This document shows positions 1 to 8,890 of a stretch of 64,000 nucleotides of DNA, one piece after another; positions within the stretch are counted from its first letter, which is position 1, and each line of letters starts with the position of its first letter. The stretch is from Membranihabitans marinus (GTDB taxonomy: Bacteria; Bacteroidota; Bacteroidia; Chitinophagales; Saprospiraceae). Under the pieces are notes generated by a model. The model had not been told where the DNA came from. It made no database searches and was given only the letters and a program-made list of their open reading frames with translations. The DNA is taken from NCBI RefSeq assembly GCF_019802045.1, contig NZ_JAHVHU010000019.1, positions 25,710 through 89,709 of the forward strand. Reading direction: 5' to 3'. The position numbers and the translations under genes are program-made.

Positions 1-71
1 AATTCCTGGGCTTGGACTTGAATTAGTCCGGATAAAAAGACGATAATAAATAATAAGGTATTCTTTTTCAT
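1..71 (-). CDS. Secreted protein, N-terminal fragment only
   Basis: Reading leftward from an ATG at 69-71, the first 23 codons give MKKNTLLFIIVFLSGLIQVQ followed by AQE. This is a lysine start, a hydrophobic core and a plausible signal peptidase I site after AQA. The rest of the gene lies outside the window, so the product cannot be named. It is downstream of the formylglycine-generating enzyme gene on the same strand, with a 229-bp gap. In Bacteroidota such enzymes often sit next to sulfatases, but nothing visible here tests that. Confidence 0.6.
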   Translation of the reverse strand, partial: MKKNTLLFIIVFLSGLIQVQAQE

Positions 72-300
72 TCGTTTTTTTTTTTGTTTGATCTTCTGGT
101 TCGAAAAAACTGATCAATAAAACGCAAAGATAAGATACTTTGGGCTTTCCCGGAAACAACTCAGCGATTCAGTCTTCCGCTGATCCATGAAATCTTTCAA
201 AAATCAAAAGAATATCGTGTTTCCCTGCCTGGGTAACGGTGCGCTCCCCATGAGGCGTATTTATTGATACCCATTAATTACCTGCGATGTCCAGATCAGA

Positions 301-1383
301 TTACTCGAAATCCTTGACACATCGGAATCCCGTATGATTATAACTCGACTTCATGTCTCCTTTCATCCGTCGGGCGACCCGGTATCCGCTGCAATACGAA
401 TCGTTGCAAAGGAACGACCCGCCACGCAGTACACGTTTGGGAATCAAAGGTTCATCGGGATCCAAACTTGTTTCAGGTCCGCGTGGGTTGTATGCGATTT
501 CCTCCGGTTTTTTTGTGTCGTAATACTCGTGGTGATAGAGATCAGCACACCATTCCCATACATTCCCCGACATATCATAGAGCCCATAGCCATTGGGTTT
601 GAAGGTCCCCACCGGACTACTTAGATAGTAGCCATCCTTTTCCTCGTTATCATACGGAAAGTCTCCTTGCCAGTAATTCGCATGAATTTCGTTGTCGGTG
701 TCCAGCTCATTCCCCCATGGGTAGACCGTATTGGAAAGACCGCCCATAGCCGCCCATTCCCATTCTGCTTCTGTGGGTAGCCGCTTCCCGGCCCATTCTG
801 CATAAGCACGGGCATCTTCCCAGGAAATATGGGTGACCGGAAAGTGATCTTTCCCTGTGATGTCGCTGCCGGGTCCTTGTGGATGACGCCAATCTGCTCC
901 GGTGGTCCATGCCCACCAATAACCGGGGTTGTTGAGTGGAACAGGACCGTCCGTGTTTTTAAAAATAAGCGAACCAGCTTTGAGTAAGGACTCATCGGGT
1001 TTTGGTGTGTTCGCCGGAAGTTGTTTTTTCATTTCTTCCCAGTCGATGTCTTTTTCTGCAGTGGTCACATAGCCGGTGGCTTCTACGAACCTGGAAAATT
1101 CAGCATTGGTTACTTCCGTGGCATCCATGAGAAATGAGTCCACACGGACCATGTGTTTGGGATATTCATCCGGATCCGCCTGGTCACTATTCGCTCCCAT
1201 TTCAAACTCACCCGCCGGAATCACCACCATTTGATCGATAAGATCAGCGGGGTCCGCGTCGGAGTAACTGATTTTAGTTTCAGCTTTTGCCGAAAAGGCA
1301 GTTCTTTTGGACTCTTTTTGCTCGGATTGACAGGATAAACCCAGCAGTATGCTAAGTGTGATTAAAATAGATGTTGTTTTCAT
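301..1383 (-). CDS. Formylglycine-generating enzyme family lipoprotein (SUMF1/FGE-sulfatase domain)
   Basis: 360 residues. The N-terminus is a lipoprotein signal (MKTTSILITLSILLGLSC, lipid-carrying Cys18). The rest is one FGE-sulfatase domain from about residue 49 to the end, with the family landmarks IPAGEFEMG, EVTNAEF, WEDARAYAEWAGKRLPTEAE, SGNVWEW and the closing GFRCV. The motif SFLCNDSYC supplies Cys326 and Cys331, with the C-x4-C spacing of the active-site pair in true formylglycine-generating enzymes (human SYMCHRSYC). Many bacterial SUMF1-like proteins lack this pair. It therefore probably oxidises a sulfatase cysteine to formylglycine outside the cytoplasm; activity and target are inferred. 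The start is the ATG that begins the signal peptide. Confidence 0.85.
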   Translation of the reverse strand: MKTTSILITLSILLGLSCQSEQKESKRTAFSAKAETKISYSDADPADLIDQMVVIPAGEFEMGANSDQADPDEYPKHMVRVDSFLMDATEVTNAEFSRFVEATGYVTTAEKDIDWEEMKKQLPANTPKPDESLLKAGSLIFKNTDGPVPLNNPGYWWAWTTGADWRHPQGPGSDITGKDHFPVTHISWEDARAYAEWAGKRLPTEAEWEWAAMGGLSNTVYPWGNELDTDNEIHANYWQGDFPYDNEEKDGYYLSSPVGTFKPNGYGLYDMSGNVWEWCADLYHHEYYDTKKPEEIAYNPRGPETSLDPDEPLIPKRVLRGGSFLCNDSYCSGYRVARRMKGDMKSSYNHTGFRCVKDFE

Positions 1384-1462
1384 TATTTGTCATTTGTGGT
1401 TGGTCATGGATGAAGCAATCCCCCGTCCATGTACTGCGATACTCGTACTCTTTGCACCCCTC

Positions 1463-2788
1463 CTAATCCCCATTTTCAAAAAAGACGAAGTATTTTTTCC
1501 AAGGTATAATTTTAAACTCGATGAGCATCACCAGACCCAATAATAGATATTCTATAAATACAATCCAAATCCATTCTTGATAGGGCGAACTGCTGTAACT
1601 CAAATAACTGAAGGTAATCAAAAAGCTCCAAATGACCATATATCGGTAGGGAGAAAACAATCCAAAGGTCAATGGCAGCAACAAATACCAGGGATGGACA
1701 GTCGTACTGCTTAAAAGCATAATAGTAAAAATAAAAAGCGCTCGAACCATGATTCCTTTGTCATTGAGGTACTGCAGAATATACATAAAACCGTAGCCCA
1801 TACCAGCAGCAAGAGCCAATACAGGACCGATCCAATAAATCATATTGTAACCGAAAATCTTAAAGCCCATCCATCGAAAGAAATAATAAAAACTGGCATT
1901 GAACTCAAAGGTCTGGACAAAAAGTCGAACACTCTTTATGTAGTTTCCTGTGTATTCAAAGATCCCCAATGACCCGTAAGCCAATGCTGATAAACCGATG
2001 ATGATTAGCGTGGATGCAACAAACCTACGGATACCCAGTCTTTTCAAAAATAAAGGCAATAGTAGGATAATCGTAAGCTTCGTGAGAATGCCCGCTGCGA
2101 ACAGCGCGCTAAATAACAACCATCGGCCTTTCATAAGCCACCAAAAACCGTAAAGAAAAAATCCCAGCATAATGACCTCTGCGTGCAGGTTACCCGTAAA
2201 TTCCAGGATAACCAGCGGGTTCAAAACATACCACAAGGCATTTTTTTGCGGGTGCTTGAGCGCAGGGAGTAGTTTGAGCAACAGATAAATAATACCCGAT
2301 TCCGCCGCTAGTATAAAGATGCGCATGAGGATGGCGCTCTGATAGATGTCGTCGGGTGTAAAAAAGGTCGCACTCCGATAAAACAACTGAGCCAGTGGGG
2401 GATAAACCGAAAAGTACTCTTTTGAATTGAGGTAGGGATAAATGGTTTCGGCCAGATAGGTAGGAACCACAGCCCCTTGCTCCATCAGTTCTGATGGGGT
2501 GTATGCATACGGCGAAACGCCCTGATTCGCTATTACACCATCCCAAAAAAACCGATATAAATCATCCGATAATCCCGGCCAGGCTAATAAAAGACCGAAA
2601 CGACTTACAAGGCCTACTCCGATAAAAAAAATAAAATCGTGGTGATTGTTAACTCTCTTAAAGATCAGCAAAAACAAGCTAAAGGTGACTGTGTATAGCA
2701 TTAGAAAAGGAAATATATCGGTCCGTGGCACCGTATAACCGATCGTCCAGATACAAAGCAAAAAAAGTACAGCCAGGAAATACTTCAC
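1463..2788 (-). CDS. Polytopic membrane glycosyltransferase (GT87 / polyprenol-phosphate-mannose type)
   Basis: 441 residues, almost entirely hydrophobic with about ten membrane segments. The first extracytoplasmic loop carries LSDDLYRFFWDGVIANQGVSPY. The acidic pair followed by a YRxxWDG-like motif and SPY is typical of membrane glycosyltransferases that use lipid-linked sugars (GT-C fold, GT87/DUF2029 relatives). It probably transfers a mannose-like sugar at the outer face of the inner membrane. It is followed upstream by two GT2 genes on the same strand, one resembling dolichol-phosphate-mannose synthases, which could supply the lipid-sugar donor. Acceptor and exact sugar are unknown. Confidence 0.7.
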   Translation of the reverse strand: MKYFLAVLFLLCIWTIGYTVPRTDIFPFLMLYTVTFSLFLLIFKRVNNHHDFIFFIGVGLVSRFGLLLAWPGLSDDLYRFFWDGVIANQGVSPYAYTPSELMEQGAVVPTYLAETIYPYLNSKEYFSVYPPLAQLFYRSATFFTPDDIYQSAILMRIFILAAESGIIYLLLKLLPALKHPQKNALWYVLNPLVILEFTGNLHAEVIMLGFFLYGFWWLMKGRWLLFSALFAAGILTKLTIILLLPLFLKRLGIRRFVASTLIIIGLSALAYGSLGIFEYTGNYIKSVRLFVQTFEFNASFYYFFRWMGFKIFGYNMIYWIGPVLALAAGMGYGFMYILQYLNDKGIMVRALFIFTIMLLSSTTVHPWYLLLPLTFGLFSPYRYMVIWSFLITFSYLSYSSSPYQEWIWIVFIEYLLLGLVMLIEFKIIPWKKYFVFFENGD

Positions 2789-2953
2789 TGAATTCGTAAT
2801 TGTTCGGGTAAAGATAGGAAATTAGGAGGAAGAGGAAAGATCTGAGTTCAAAGACACAAGCTCAAAGCCCGAAAGCCTCAAGTGGATAGCTGAAAGGACC
2901 ATGAGCGGCTGCCATCATTGGCATAGCGTCCTAAAGCCTAGAATACGAGGTCC

Positions 2954-3079
2954 TAACCCGCAATGGTCAAACGTCACCCAAAATTGGTCTTTGTAATATG
3001 TTCAATCTTGAAATGTAAGCAAATGATGCACTGCATAAGATGCATCATAACAGATTGACGTGGTTAATAAAGCGGGCTA
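2954..3079 (+). repeat. 126-bp structured interspersed repeat, copy A
   Basis: Begins TAACCCGC and ends GCGGGCTA. It aligns without gaps to copies B (22108), C (26187) and D (62749, opposite strand). Internal hairpin 2 is perfect in this copy: ATGATGCA, a 10-nt loop starting CTG, then TGCATCAT. The copy sits in the 334-bp gap between two minus-strand glycosyltransferase genes. The remainder of that gap (2789-2953) is unremarkable apart from a short run of GCTCAAAG-like words. Confidence 0.85.
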
Positions 3080-3122
3080 ATCCCTAAACGTGAAACGCCC
3101 TAATTCCCAACATCTTTTCACC

Positions 3123-4613
3123 TCAATACCCCGAAATTTTACTGCGGAGACTGTAGTAAAAGATCAGGCCAAAACCGGTTGCAAGAAAGATATGCAACAC
3201 TATCATAGAGTAATTTTGTGTCAGCAAGCCCATGATTACGCCAAAAATAAAATACAGGCAGAAAAATCCTTCCCACATTGTCCCTTTGTCTATTTGACCG
3301 TTCAAGTACCCCGAAGTGGAGTATACATTGTTTTTTAGACTAATCTTCGGCGTTCGGATAAAAGGGCTTTTTTTACCTCGGTAACCCTGAATAACAGCCA
3401 GGGAATTGTGCAGGGACAAGCCCATGGATAGTGCCATGAAAGCCGGGAACAGTACCAGGAATCTCCAGATTTTGCGAGGATAAGAAATCTTTGTTTGATT
3501 ATATGCATTCCCTACATTGGCTTGGTAAAAAGTGAACGTGATAGCAATGACCCCAATGATAAAAATCAAATAATAGCCCATATCAATGCCCAGACCATTG
3601 ATCGCCCAAATCATGGGGACTGAAAGTACTGCCATAGAAAAGATCAACAGAAATATTGTTGAAGCGGTTAAATGGGCAGATGCATGTACTTTCTTCCAGA
3701 ATGGCAGATTCGAATGCCAGATGACGGGCATGAGTTTGCGTGCGGTTTCCGCTCCCCCCTTCATCCATCGAAACTGTTGCGATTTATAGCTGAAGATTTC
3801 AGCAGGCAACTCAGCGGGCGCCCCGATGTCTTCGCGATAAAGAATTTTCCAGCCCCGGAGTTGGGCCCGGTAACTCAGATCAAGATCTTCGGTCAATGTA
3901 TCTGCCTGCCATCCCCCGGCATCCTCAATGGTTGATTTACGCCATATACCGGCCGTTCCGTTGAATTGCAGCATATAATCGGCTTGGCATCGGGCACTTT
4001 GTTCGATCGTGAAGTGAACGTTGAGTTGGAAAGCCTGGACTTCGGTTATTAGCGAGTGATTTTGATTAAGATGTTCCCACCGGGTCTGCACCACACCGAC
4101 GTTTTTATTATTAAAGCAGGGGATTGTTTTTTGCAAAAAATCTGGTTCTGGAAGGAAGTCAGCGTCAAATATCGCGATCAATTCCCCGTGTGCTGTACGC
4201 AGACCGTGTTGCAACGCCCCGGCTTTAAATCCGGTTCGGTTTTTTCGTGGTACCAAGTGGATGTCAAATCCTTTCTGGCGGTATTCCTTTACTTTACGCC
4301 GGCTGATTTCGAGGGTCTCATCCGTTGAATCATCCAGTACTTGAATTTCCAGTTTTTCTTTTGGATAATGGAGTGCACAGATGTTATCAATGAGTCGTTC
4401 CGCCACGTATTTTTCATTGTACATCGGAAGTTGCACGGTCACCAATGGAAGATCTGAAGATACCAGGCGGTCCTGGCATTTTTCTATGGCTTGGGGTTGC
4501 GTTTTATGTTTGCGGTAAGTGACCAGGAGCTCCAGCTGGATCAGGTTGTACAGTAGGATATAAATAAGGATGAGGCTATACGCGATAAAAATGATATAAT
4601 ACACTATTTCCAT
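3123..4613 (-). CDS. Processive-type family 2 glycosyltransferase, membrane-bound (cellulose synthase-like)
   Basis: 496 residues. One N-terminal membrane segment is followed by a cytoplasmic GT-A domain and about four C-terminal membrane segments. The domain carries VTVQLPMYNE at its start, LDDSTDET, IFDADF (DxD-like), LTEDLDLSYRAQLRGW and QQFRWMKGG. This is the D, D, D, QxxRW set of GT2 enzymes of the cellulose synthase/glucomannan synthase type, so it should polymerise or transfer a sugar from a nucleotide donor at the inner membrane. It starts 9 bp after the stop of the downstream-facing GT2 gene, so the two are co-transcribed. Polymer and donor are not evident. Confidence 0.82.
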   Translation of the reverse strand: MEIVYYIIFIAYSLILIYILLYNLIQLELLVTYRKHKTQPQAIEKCQDRLVSSDLPLVTVQLPMYNEKYVAERLIDNICALHYPKEKLEIQVLDDSTDETLEISRRKVKEYRQKGFDIHLVPRKNRTGFKAGALQHGLRTAHGELIAIFDADFLPEPDFLQKTIPCFNNKNVGVVQTRWEHLNQNHSLITEVQAFQLNVHFTIEQSARCQADYMLQFNGTAGIWRKSTIEDAGGWQADTLTEDLDLSYRAQLRGWKILYREDIGAPAELPAEIFSYKSQQFRWMKGGAETARKLMPVIWHSNLPFWKKVHASAHLTASTIFLLIFSMAVLSVPMIWAINGLGIDMGYYLIFIIGVIAITFTFYQANVGNAYNQTKISYPRKIWRFLVLFPAFMALSMGLSLHNSLAVIQGYRGKKSPFIRTPKISLKNNVYSTSGYLNGQIDKGTMWEGFFCLYFIFGVIMGLLTQNYSMIVLHIFLATGFGLIFYYSLRSKISGY

Positions 4614-4622
4614 ACTGGATTA

Positions 4623-5315
4623 CTAAAGGTATTTAAAAATGGTCCAAATAATTTTTTGGCCAGCCAGAACTGAACCTTTTATCGTGCCGGACACTTTGGA
4701 AACCCCAATCCTTGGCCTGTAATTCACGGCAACTTCAGTGGTTTTTAGTTTCTGTTTTGCTGCTTTTACCTGCATTTCAACCGTCCAACCATAATTGGTG
4801 TCTTGCATATTGAGTGCGATCAGTTTTCTCCATTTAATGGCCCGGAAAGGTCCGAGGTCTGTAAAATGATATCCATAAAACTTCCGAATGAGGTAGGTGG
4901 CCAGCCAATTGCCGAATCGCTGATGCGGTTCCATGGCACCGCGCTCCTGATGGCCCAAAGCACGGGAACCAATCACCATATCCACGTCCCGGTCAATAAT
5001 GGGGTTCACCACCTGAGGTAATTGTTCCGGAAAATCAGAATAATCACCGTCAATAAAAACGAGAATATCTGGGGATTGTTTCAAATTTTTAAGATATTCC
5101 ATCCCGGTCAGGCAAGCGTTTCCATAGCCTTTTTTCACGGCATGAACGACCACGGCACCATGGTCTTCCGCAACCTGCCCCGTACCGTCAGAGCTATTGT
5201 TGTCACAGACGATGATGTGTCGTACCACATGCTGAGGGATGTCATCGATGACTTTCCCGATGGACCGTTCTTCATTGTATGCCGGTATGATGACGTCGAT
5301 TATAGGGTTTTTCAC
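4623..5315 (-). CDS. Family 2 glycosyltransferase, dolichol-phosphate mannosyltransferase-like
   Basis: 230 residues, GT-A fold without membrane segments. N-terminal DVIIPAYNEERSIG, then VCDNNSSDGT, VFIDGDYSD (DxD) and VIGSRALGH are the usual signatures of polyprenol-phosphate glycosyltransferases. The start is a GTG at 5313-5315; no in-frame ATG lies nearby upstream and the family's first beta strand begins at once. It probably charges a lipid carrier with a sugar for the neighbouring GT-C-type enzyme. It leads a three-gene minus-strand glycosyltransferase group. Confidence 0.78.
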   Translation of the reverse strand: MKNPIIDVIIPAYNEERSIGKVIDDIPQHVVRHIIVCDNNSSDGTGQVAEDHGAVVVHAVKKGYGNACLTGMEYLKNLKQSPDILVFIDGDYSDFPEQLPQVVNPIIDRDVDMVIGSRALGHQERGAMEPHQRFGNWLATYLIRKFYGYHFTDLGPFRAIKWRKLIALNMQDTNYGWTVEMQVKAAKQKLKTTEVAVNYRPRIGVSKVSGTIKGSVLAGQKIIWTIFKYL

Positions 5316-5893
5316 ATCAGTATATTTACATAGTCTACGGACTGCAAAGGTACCACTAATGAATAGTTTATTCCTTTGGAATGGATGGATATGTTGCTAA
5401 AACAGAATGTGGCCGGATGAACTGACTGCGGCTTGTGTTGCTGAACCTTTCGTGGTGGGGACAGAATCATCGGTGCACCTAGGACCTTGCCTATAGATTG
5501 CCCATTGTCCTCCGCATTGTGATCTCTGCTTGACTGTAAATTGATTCGCTCATCTTCAACAAAAGTGGATTGATCAACTGTGGTCTGTCTTTCATTCGGG
5601 GCTGTATTCAAGCATTTATTACTCCTGTTCCTGTCTCATTCCCCTGCAGATATTATTCAAGACCGCACAGGTAATTTAAAAGACCATAAATTGTGCGGGA
5701 TAATGAATGCCCTGATGCAAAGTATGCGGTACAAGATCCGCTAAAACAACTGCGTTCTTTGGATAATCAGTCATGTGGAGTGGTATCATGTGGACTACTT
5801 TTCTTTATTTCGAAAAACCTTTGGATGTAAAAACAACAAAGGAGCGATTATTTTTATAATCTTTGCATCCTCTTATTCGTTATCAAACCCTCT
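5316..5893. other. Intergenic region, no gene seen
   Basis: 578 bp between divergent genes. A 99-codon minus-strand frame (5312-5611) crosses it but has low-complexity, gene-unlike composition and resembles no family. The stretch just before 5894 is AT-rich and contains AATCTTTG at 5858-5865, one base from the Bacteroidota -7 consensus, which may serve the lipoprotein gene. Confidence 0.5.
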
Positions 5894-7396
5894 ATGATTC
5901 AACTTCAAACGACATATCCGGTTTTCCTCCTGAAGTGGGTAGGTGTCCTTACTGTATGGGCAGGACTTTTTTATTCTTGTCAAAAGGTCGAATTTGATAC
6001 CGGAGCAGCGGTAAAGATCCATTTTTCGACGGATACGTTGACTTTTGATACTGTTTTTACACAGGTGGGATCCACGACCCGTTACTTCAAAATATACAAT
6101 GAAAGCAACCGCTATGCCCGCCTGGATGAAATCCGTCTTGGGGAGAAATCATCGGTATTTCGGCTGAATGTGGATGGGTACCAGGGGCCTGTAATTCAGG
6201 ATCTTGAGATTCCGCCCAACGATAGTGTGTATGTGTTTGTCGAGGTAACCGTAGATCCTGACCAACCGTTGAGCGTCAGTCCGTTTGTGATTGACGATCA
6301 GGTGGAAGTATCTACCGGAAGCGAGTCGTCTGTGATCACCCTGACCGCCTGGGGACAGAATGCGAACTACATTCCCGCCCTTAAAGCGGATCAGCGACAG
6401 GTGTTGATTACCTGCGATATGAATACCTGGACCTGGGATGACCCGAAACCATATGTCATTTACGGGGTGGTCATCATTGACAGTTGCACCCTGGATATCC
6501 CGGCGGGAACAGATGTTTATGTGCACGGCGGAAAAGTATTTAGTGACCAGGGATCTTATAATGATGGCGTGTTATTTATCGGAAAAAATGGAACGCTCAA
6601 ATTGAATGGGACAGCCGATGATCCCGTTACCTTCCAGTCGGATCGCCTGGAAGCAGAATACCAGGATCGCATTGCACAATGGGGACGAATTCAGCTGGGA
6701 GCAGAAAGTAAAAACAATGTAATTACCCATGCCCGGCTGCGCCACGCCAATATTGGTATCCTGGTCGATTCATTGGCACAGTTATCCATTGATCATACGA
6801 TAATCGGGTACAATGGAGCTGCTTCCCTGGCTGGCTTCAAGGGGATTGTTACGGGGAGCAACAACCTGTTCCATTCCTCTGCAGGAAATAATCTCCGGGT
6901 GGACTATGGAGGGTATTATCGGTTTGACTACTGTACGTTTGCCAATGTGGGATTTGGAGAAGAAGCCGTGGGCCTGACGAATTTTTTCTGTTTTCAGCGA
7001 CAGGAAGATGGTCAATGTAGTGATCCCCGAGCTTCTATTCTCAATTTGGAAATGCGAAACAGCATTCTTTACAGCAGCAAGTCTGATGCATTGGCGATGT
7101 CCGATGCCACCAATGATCCTTCCTATTTTAAGGTGGATTTTAAAAACTCTGTGATTCGCATGGATCAGCTGCTTGAAGACAAATATTTTCCCGATTTCCT
7201 CAAAGACTATCCCACCGTGACCAACTATAAATATGGAGATCCTTTATTTTTCGATCCCGGAGAATATGACTTTTCCCTGGATACCATGTCGATAGCGCGT
7301 GATCTGGGACAACCTTTGCCTGGCGTAACCGACGATTTGATCGGTCGGCTTAGAGATATCCAAACACCGGATGCCGGCGCGTATGAATTTGAGTGA
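5894..7396 (+). CDS. Right-handed beta-helix lipoprotein of unknown function
   Basis: 500 residues. A hydrophobic leader ends LFYSC, giving a lipidated Cys29. Residues about 40-150 look like an immunoglobulin-type sheet domain (STDTLTFDTVFTQVGS, FKIYNES), a module frequent in Bacteroidota surface lipoproteins. The rest has the repeating short strands of a parallel beta-helix (HARLRHANIGILV, IDHTIIGYNGAASL) and closes with PDAGAYEFE, the common end of choice-of-anchor/beta-helix proteins. It is probably anchored at the cell surface; ligand unknown. The gene ends 31 bp from the convergent transporter gene. Confidence 0.75.
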   Translation: MIQLQTTYPVFLLKWVGVLTVWAGLFYSCQKVEFDTGAAVKIHFSTDTLTFDTVFTQVGSTTRYFKIYNESNRYARLDEIRLGEKSSVFRLNVDGYQGPVIQDLEIPPNDSVYVFVEVTVDPDQPLSVSPFVIDDQVEVSTGSESSVITLTAWGQNANYIPALKADQRQVLITCDMNTWTWDDPKPYVIYGVVIIDSCTLDIPAGTDVYVHGGKVFSDQGSYNDGVLFIGKNGTLKLNGTADDPVTFQSDRLEAEYQDRIAQWGRIQLGAESKNNVITHARLRHANIGILVDSLAQLSIDHTIIGYNGAASLAGFKGIVTGSNNLFHSSAGNNLRVDYGGYYRFDYCTFANVGFGEEAVGLTNFFCFQRQEDGQCSDPRASILNLEMRNSILYSSKSDALAMSDATNDPSYFKVDFKNSVIRMDQLLEDKYFPDFLKDYPTVTNYKYGDPLFFDPGEYDFSLDTMSIARDLGQPLPGVTDDLIGRLRDIQTPDAGAYEFE

Positions 7397-7427
7397 ATGA
7401 GACAGGATTAATCTGCACGCTGTAATC

Positions 7428-8708
7428 TTAGGCCCTTGCTTTTTTAAACGGAACCCCAATCAACAACACCAGTCCGATAATAAAATAAATGCCCAATGCC
7501 AGCACACTGTTGCGCATGCTCCCGGACAATTGATCGATCAGGCCAAATGAAAAGGTTCCGAATACGATCGCTGCTTTTTCCAGTACTTCATAAAAGCTGT
7601 AAAAAGAATTGAGGTGGGTTTCTTCCTGACCTTCAAGAAGTTTGGAGTAGGCTGCCCGGCTGGTGGACTGAATTCCACCCATGACCAGCCCCACGAGCAT
7701 AGCGACCAAATAAAACTGCACGGGATCCTGGACGTAATAGGCCAGGACGCATACCCCCATCCAGATAATCAACATTAGGATCAGTGCTGTTTTATTGTTT
7801 TTTATTTTGGAAATCCAAGCAAACAGATACGCTCCTCCGATCGCCACGATTTGCAAGATGAGAATAAGAATAATCAAATTGGCTGTAGAAAAGTCCAGTT
7901 CTTTTTCGGCAAACGTAGCCGCCAGGAACAACACGGTTTGCACCCCGGCACTGTAAAAGAAAAAAGCCGCCAGGAACCGAGTCATTTGCTTTTGTGGCCA
8001 CAAAACGCGCAAAGCTATTTTGATCCGATCCATACCTTCTCGAACTATACTTTTGGTCGGTCTGATCCGGTCCGGGGGTAATTGACGAAAAGGGATTTGA
8101 GCAAATCCAATCCACCAAACTCCCACCATCAAAAAAGAAATACGAGCTGGAAGATCACCATCGGGCAATCCAAAAAAAGAAGGAAACTGGATCATCATCA
8201 GATTGACCACCAACAACAGGACACTTCCAAAATACCCATAAGCAAAACCCTGCGCACTTACTTTGTCATACCGGTCCGGCGTGCTGATGATAGGTAAATA
8301 CGAATTGTAAAATACTTTTCCCCCGTCAAAACCGATCTGGGCACCCATAAACGCCAATATACCGATCCACAAAGTATGGACACCGGTAAAAAAAAACAGT
8401 AACATGCACGATATTGACCCCAACCAGGTGAATGTTCTGAGAAAGGCTTTGCGTCGGCCACTATAATCTGCGAGCCCGGATAAAAAGGGCAGCGCAATAA
8501 CAATGATCAAATAAGCAAAGGAGATGGTGTAGGAAAATAAGGCACTGTTGTTGATGTGCATCCCGAACATCGGAATGACATCGGGGGTGGTTTGTAAGAA
8601 GTACGCCGGAAAGATCGCCACAGATATGACCAGCGCAAATGCCGAGTTGGCCCAGTCAAAAAATGCCCAGGCACGAATGATTCTTTTATCGTTTAATTTT
8701 ATATTCAA
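7428..8708 (-). CDS. MFS transporter, UMF1 (Atg22-like) family
   Basis: 426 residues with about twelve membrane segments. The N-terminal signature KRIIRAWAFFDWANSAFALV and the later GGIQSTSRAAYSKL are characteristic of the UMF1 group of major facilitator proteins (bacterial relatives of vacuolar Atg22). The start codon is a TTG at 8706-8708, placed where family members begin; no in-frame ATG is close. The substrate is unknown. It is transcribed divergently from rimK. Confidence 0.8.
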   Translation of the reverse strand: MNIKLNDKRIIRAWAFFDWANSAFALVISVAIFPAYFLQTTPDVIPMFGMHINNSALFSYTISFAYLIIVIALPFLSGLADYSGRRKAFLRTFTWLGSISCMLLFFFTGVHTLWIGILAFMGAQIGFDGGKVFYNSYLPIISTPDRYDKVSAQGFAYGYFGSVLLLVVNLMMIQFPSFFGLPDGDLPARISFLMVGVWWIGFAQIPFRQLPPDRIRPTKSIVREGMDRIKIALRVLWPQKQMTRFLAAFFFYSAGVQTVLFLAATFAEKELDFSTANLIILILILQIVAIGGAYLFAWISKIKNNKTALILMLIIWMGVCVLAYYVQDPVQFYLVAMLVGLVMGGIQSTSRAAYSKLLEGQEETHLNSFYSFYEVLEKAAIVFGTFSFGLIDQLSGSMRNSVLALGIYFIIGLVLLIGVPFKKARA

Positions 8709-8747
8709 AAATTTATTTATATTTTCCTTTCCGTTTTAATCCTCCCT

Positions 8748-8767
8748 CGCTCAAAACGGATTGAGCG
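8748..8767. promoter_or_regulatory. Perfect inverted repeat in a divergent promoter region
   Basis: CGCTCAA, a 6-nt spacer, then TTGAGCG. It lies between the divergent transporter and rimK genes, 40 bp from the transporter start and 124 bp from rimK. An operator or a transcript hairpin are both possible; there is no T-run. Confidence 0.35.
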
Positions 8768-8890
8768 CTTTGGCGGACGAGAAAAGTTCAATTGATTGAA
8801 CAGCGCTCTGGCAACGACAGGGTCATTTATTTATAATCAATTAAGATGCCGCAATAGCTCTGCGCTGTGGTATTTGATTAATTTCAGCGA

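Noticed and set aside
5312..5611. 99-codon minus-strand frame just upstream of the GT2 gene
   Set aside because: Composition is unlike neighbouring genes, no family pattern, and the stop overlaps the glycosyltransferase start region by chance.
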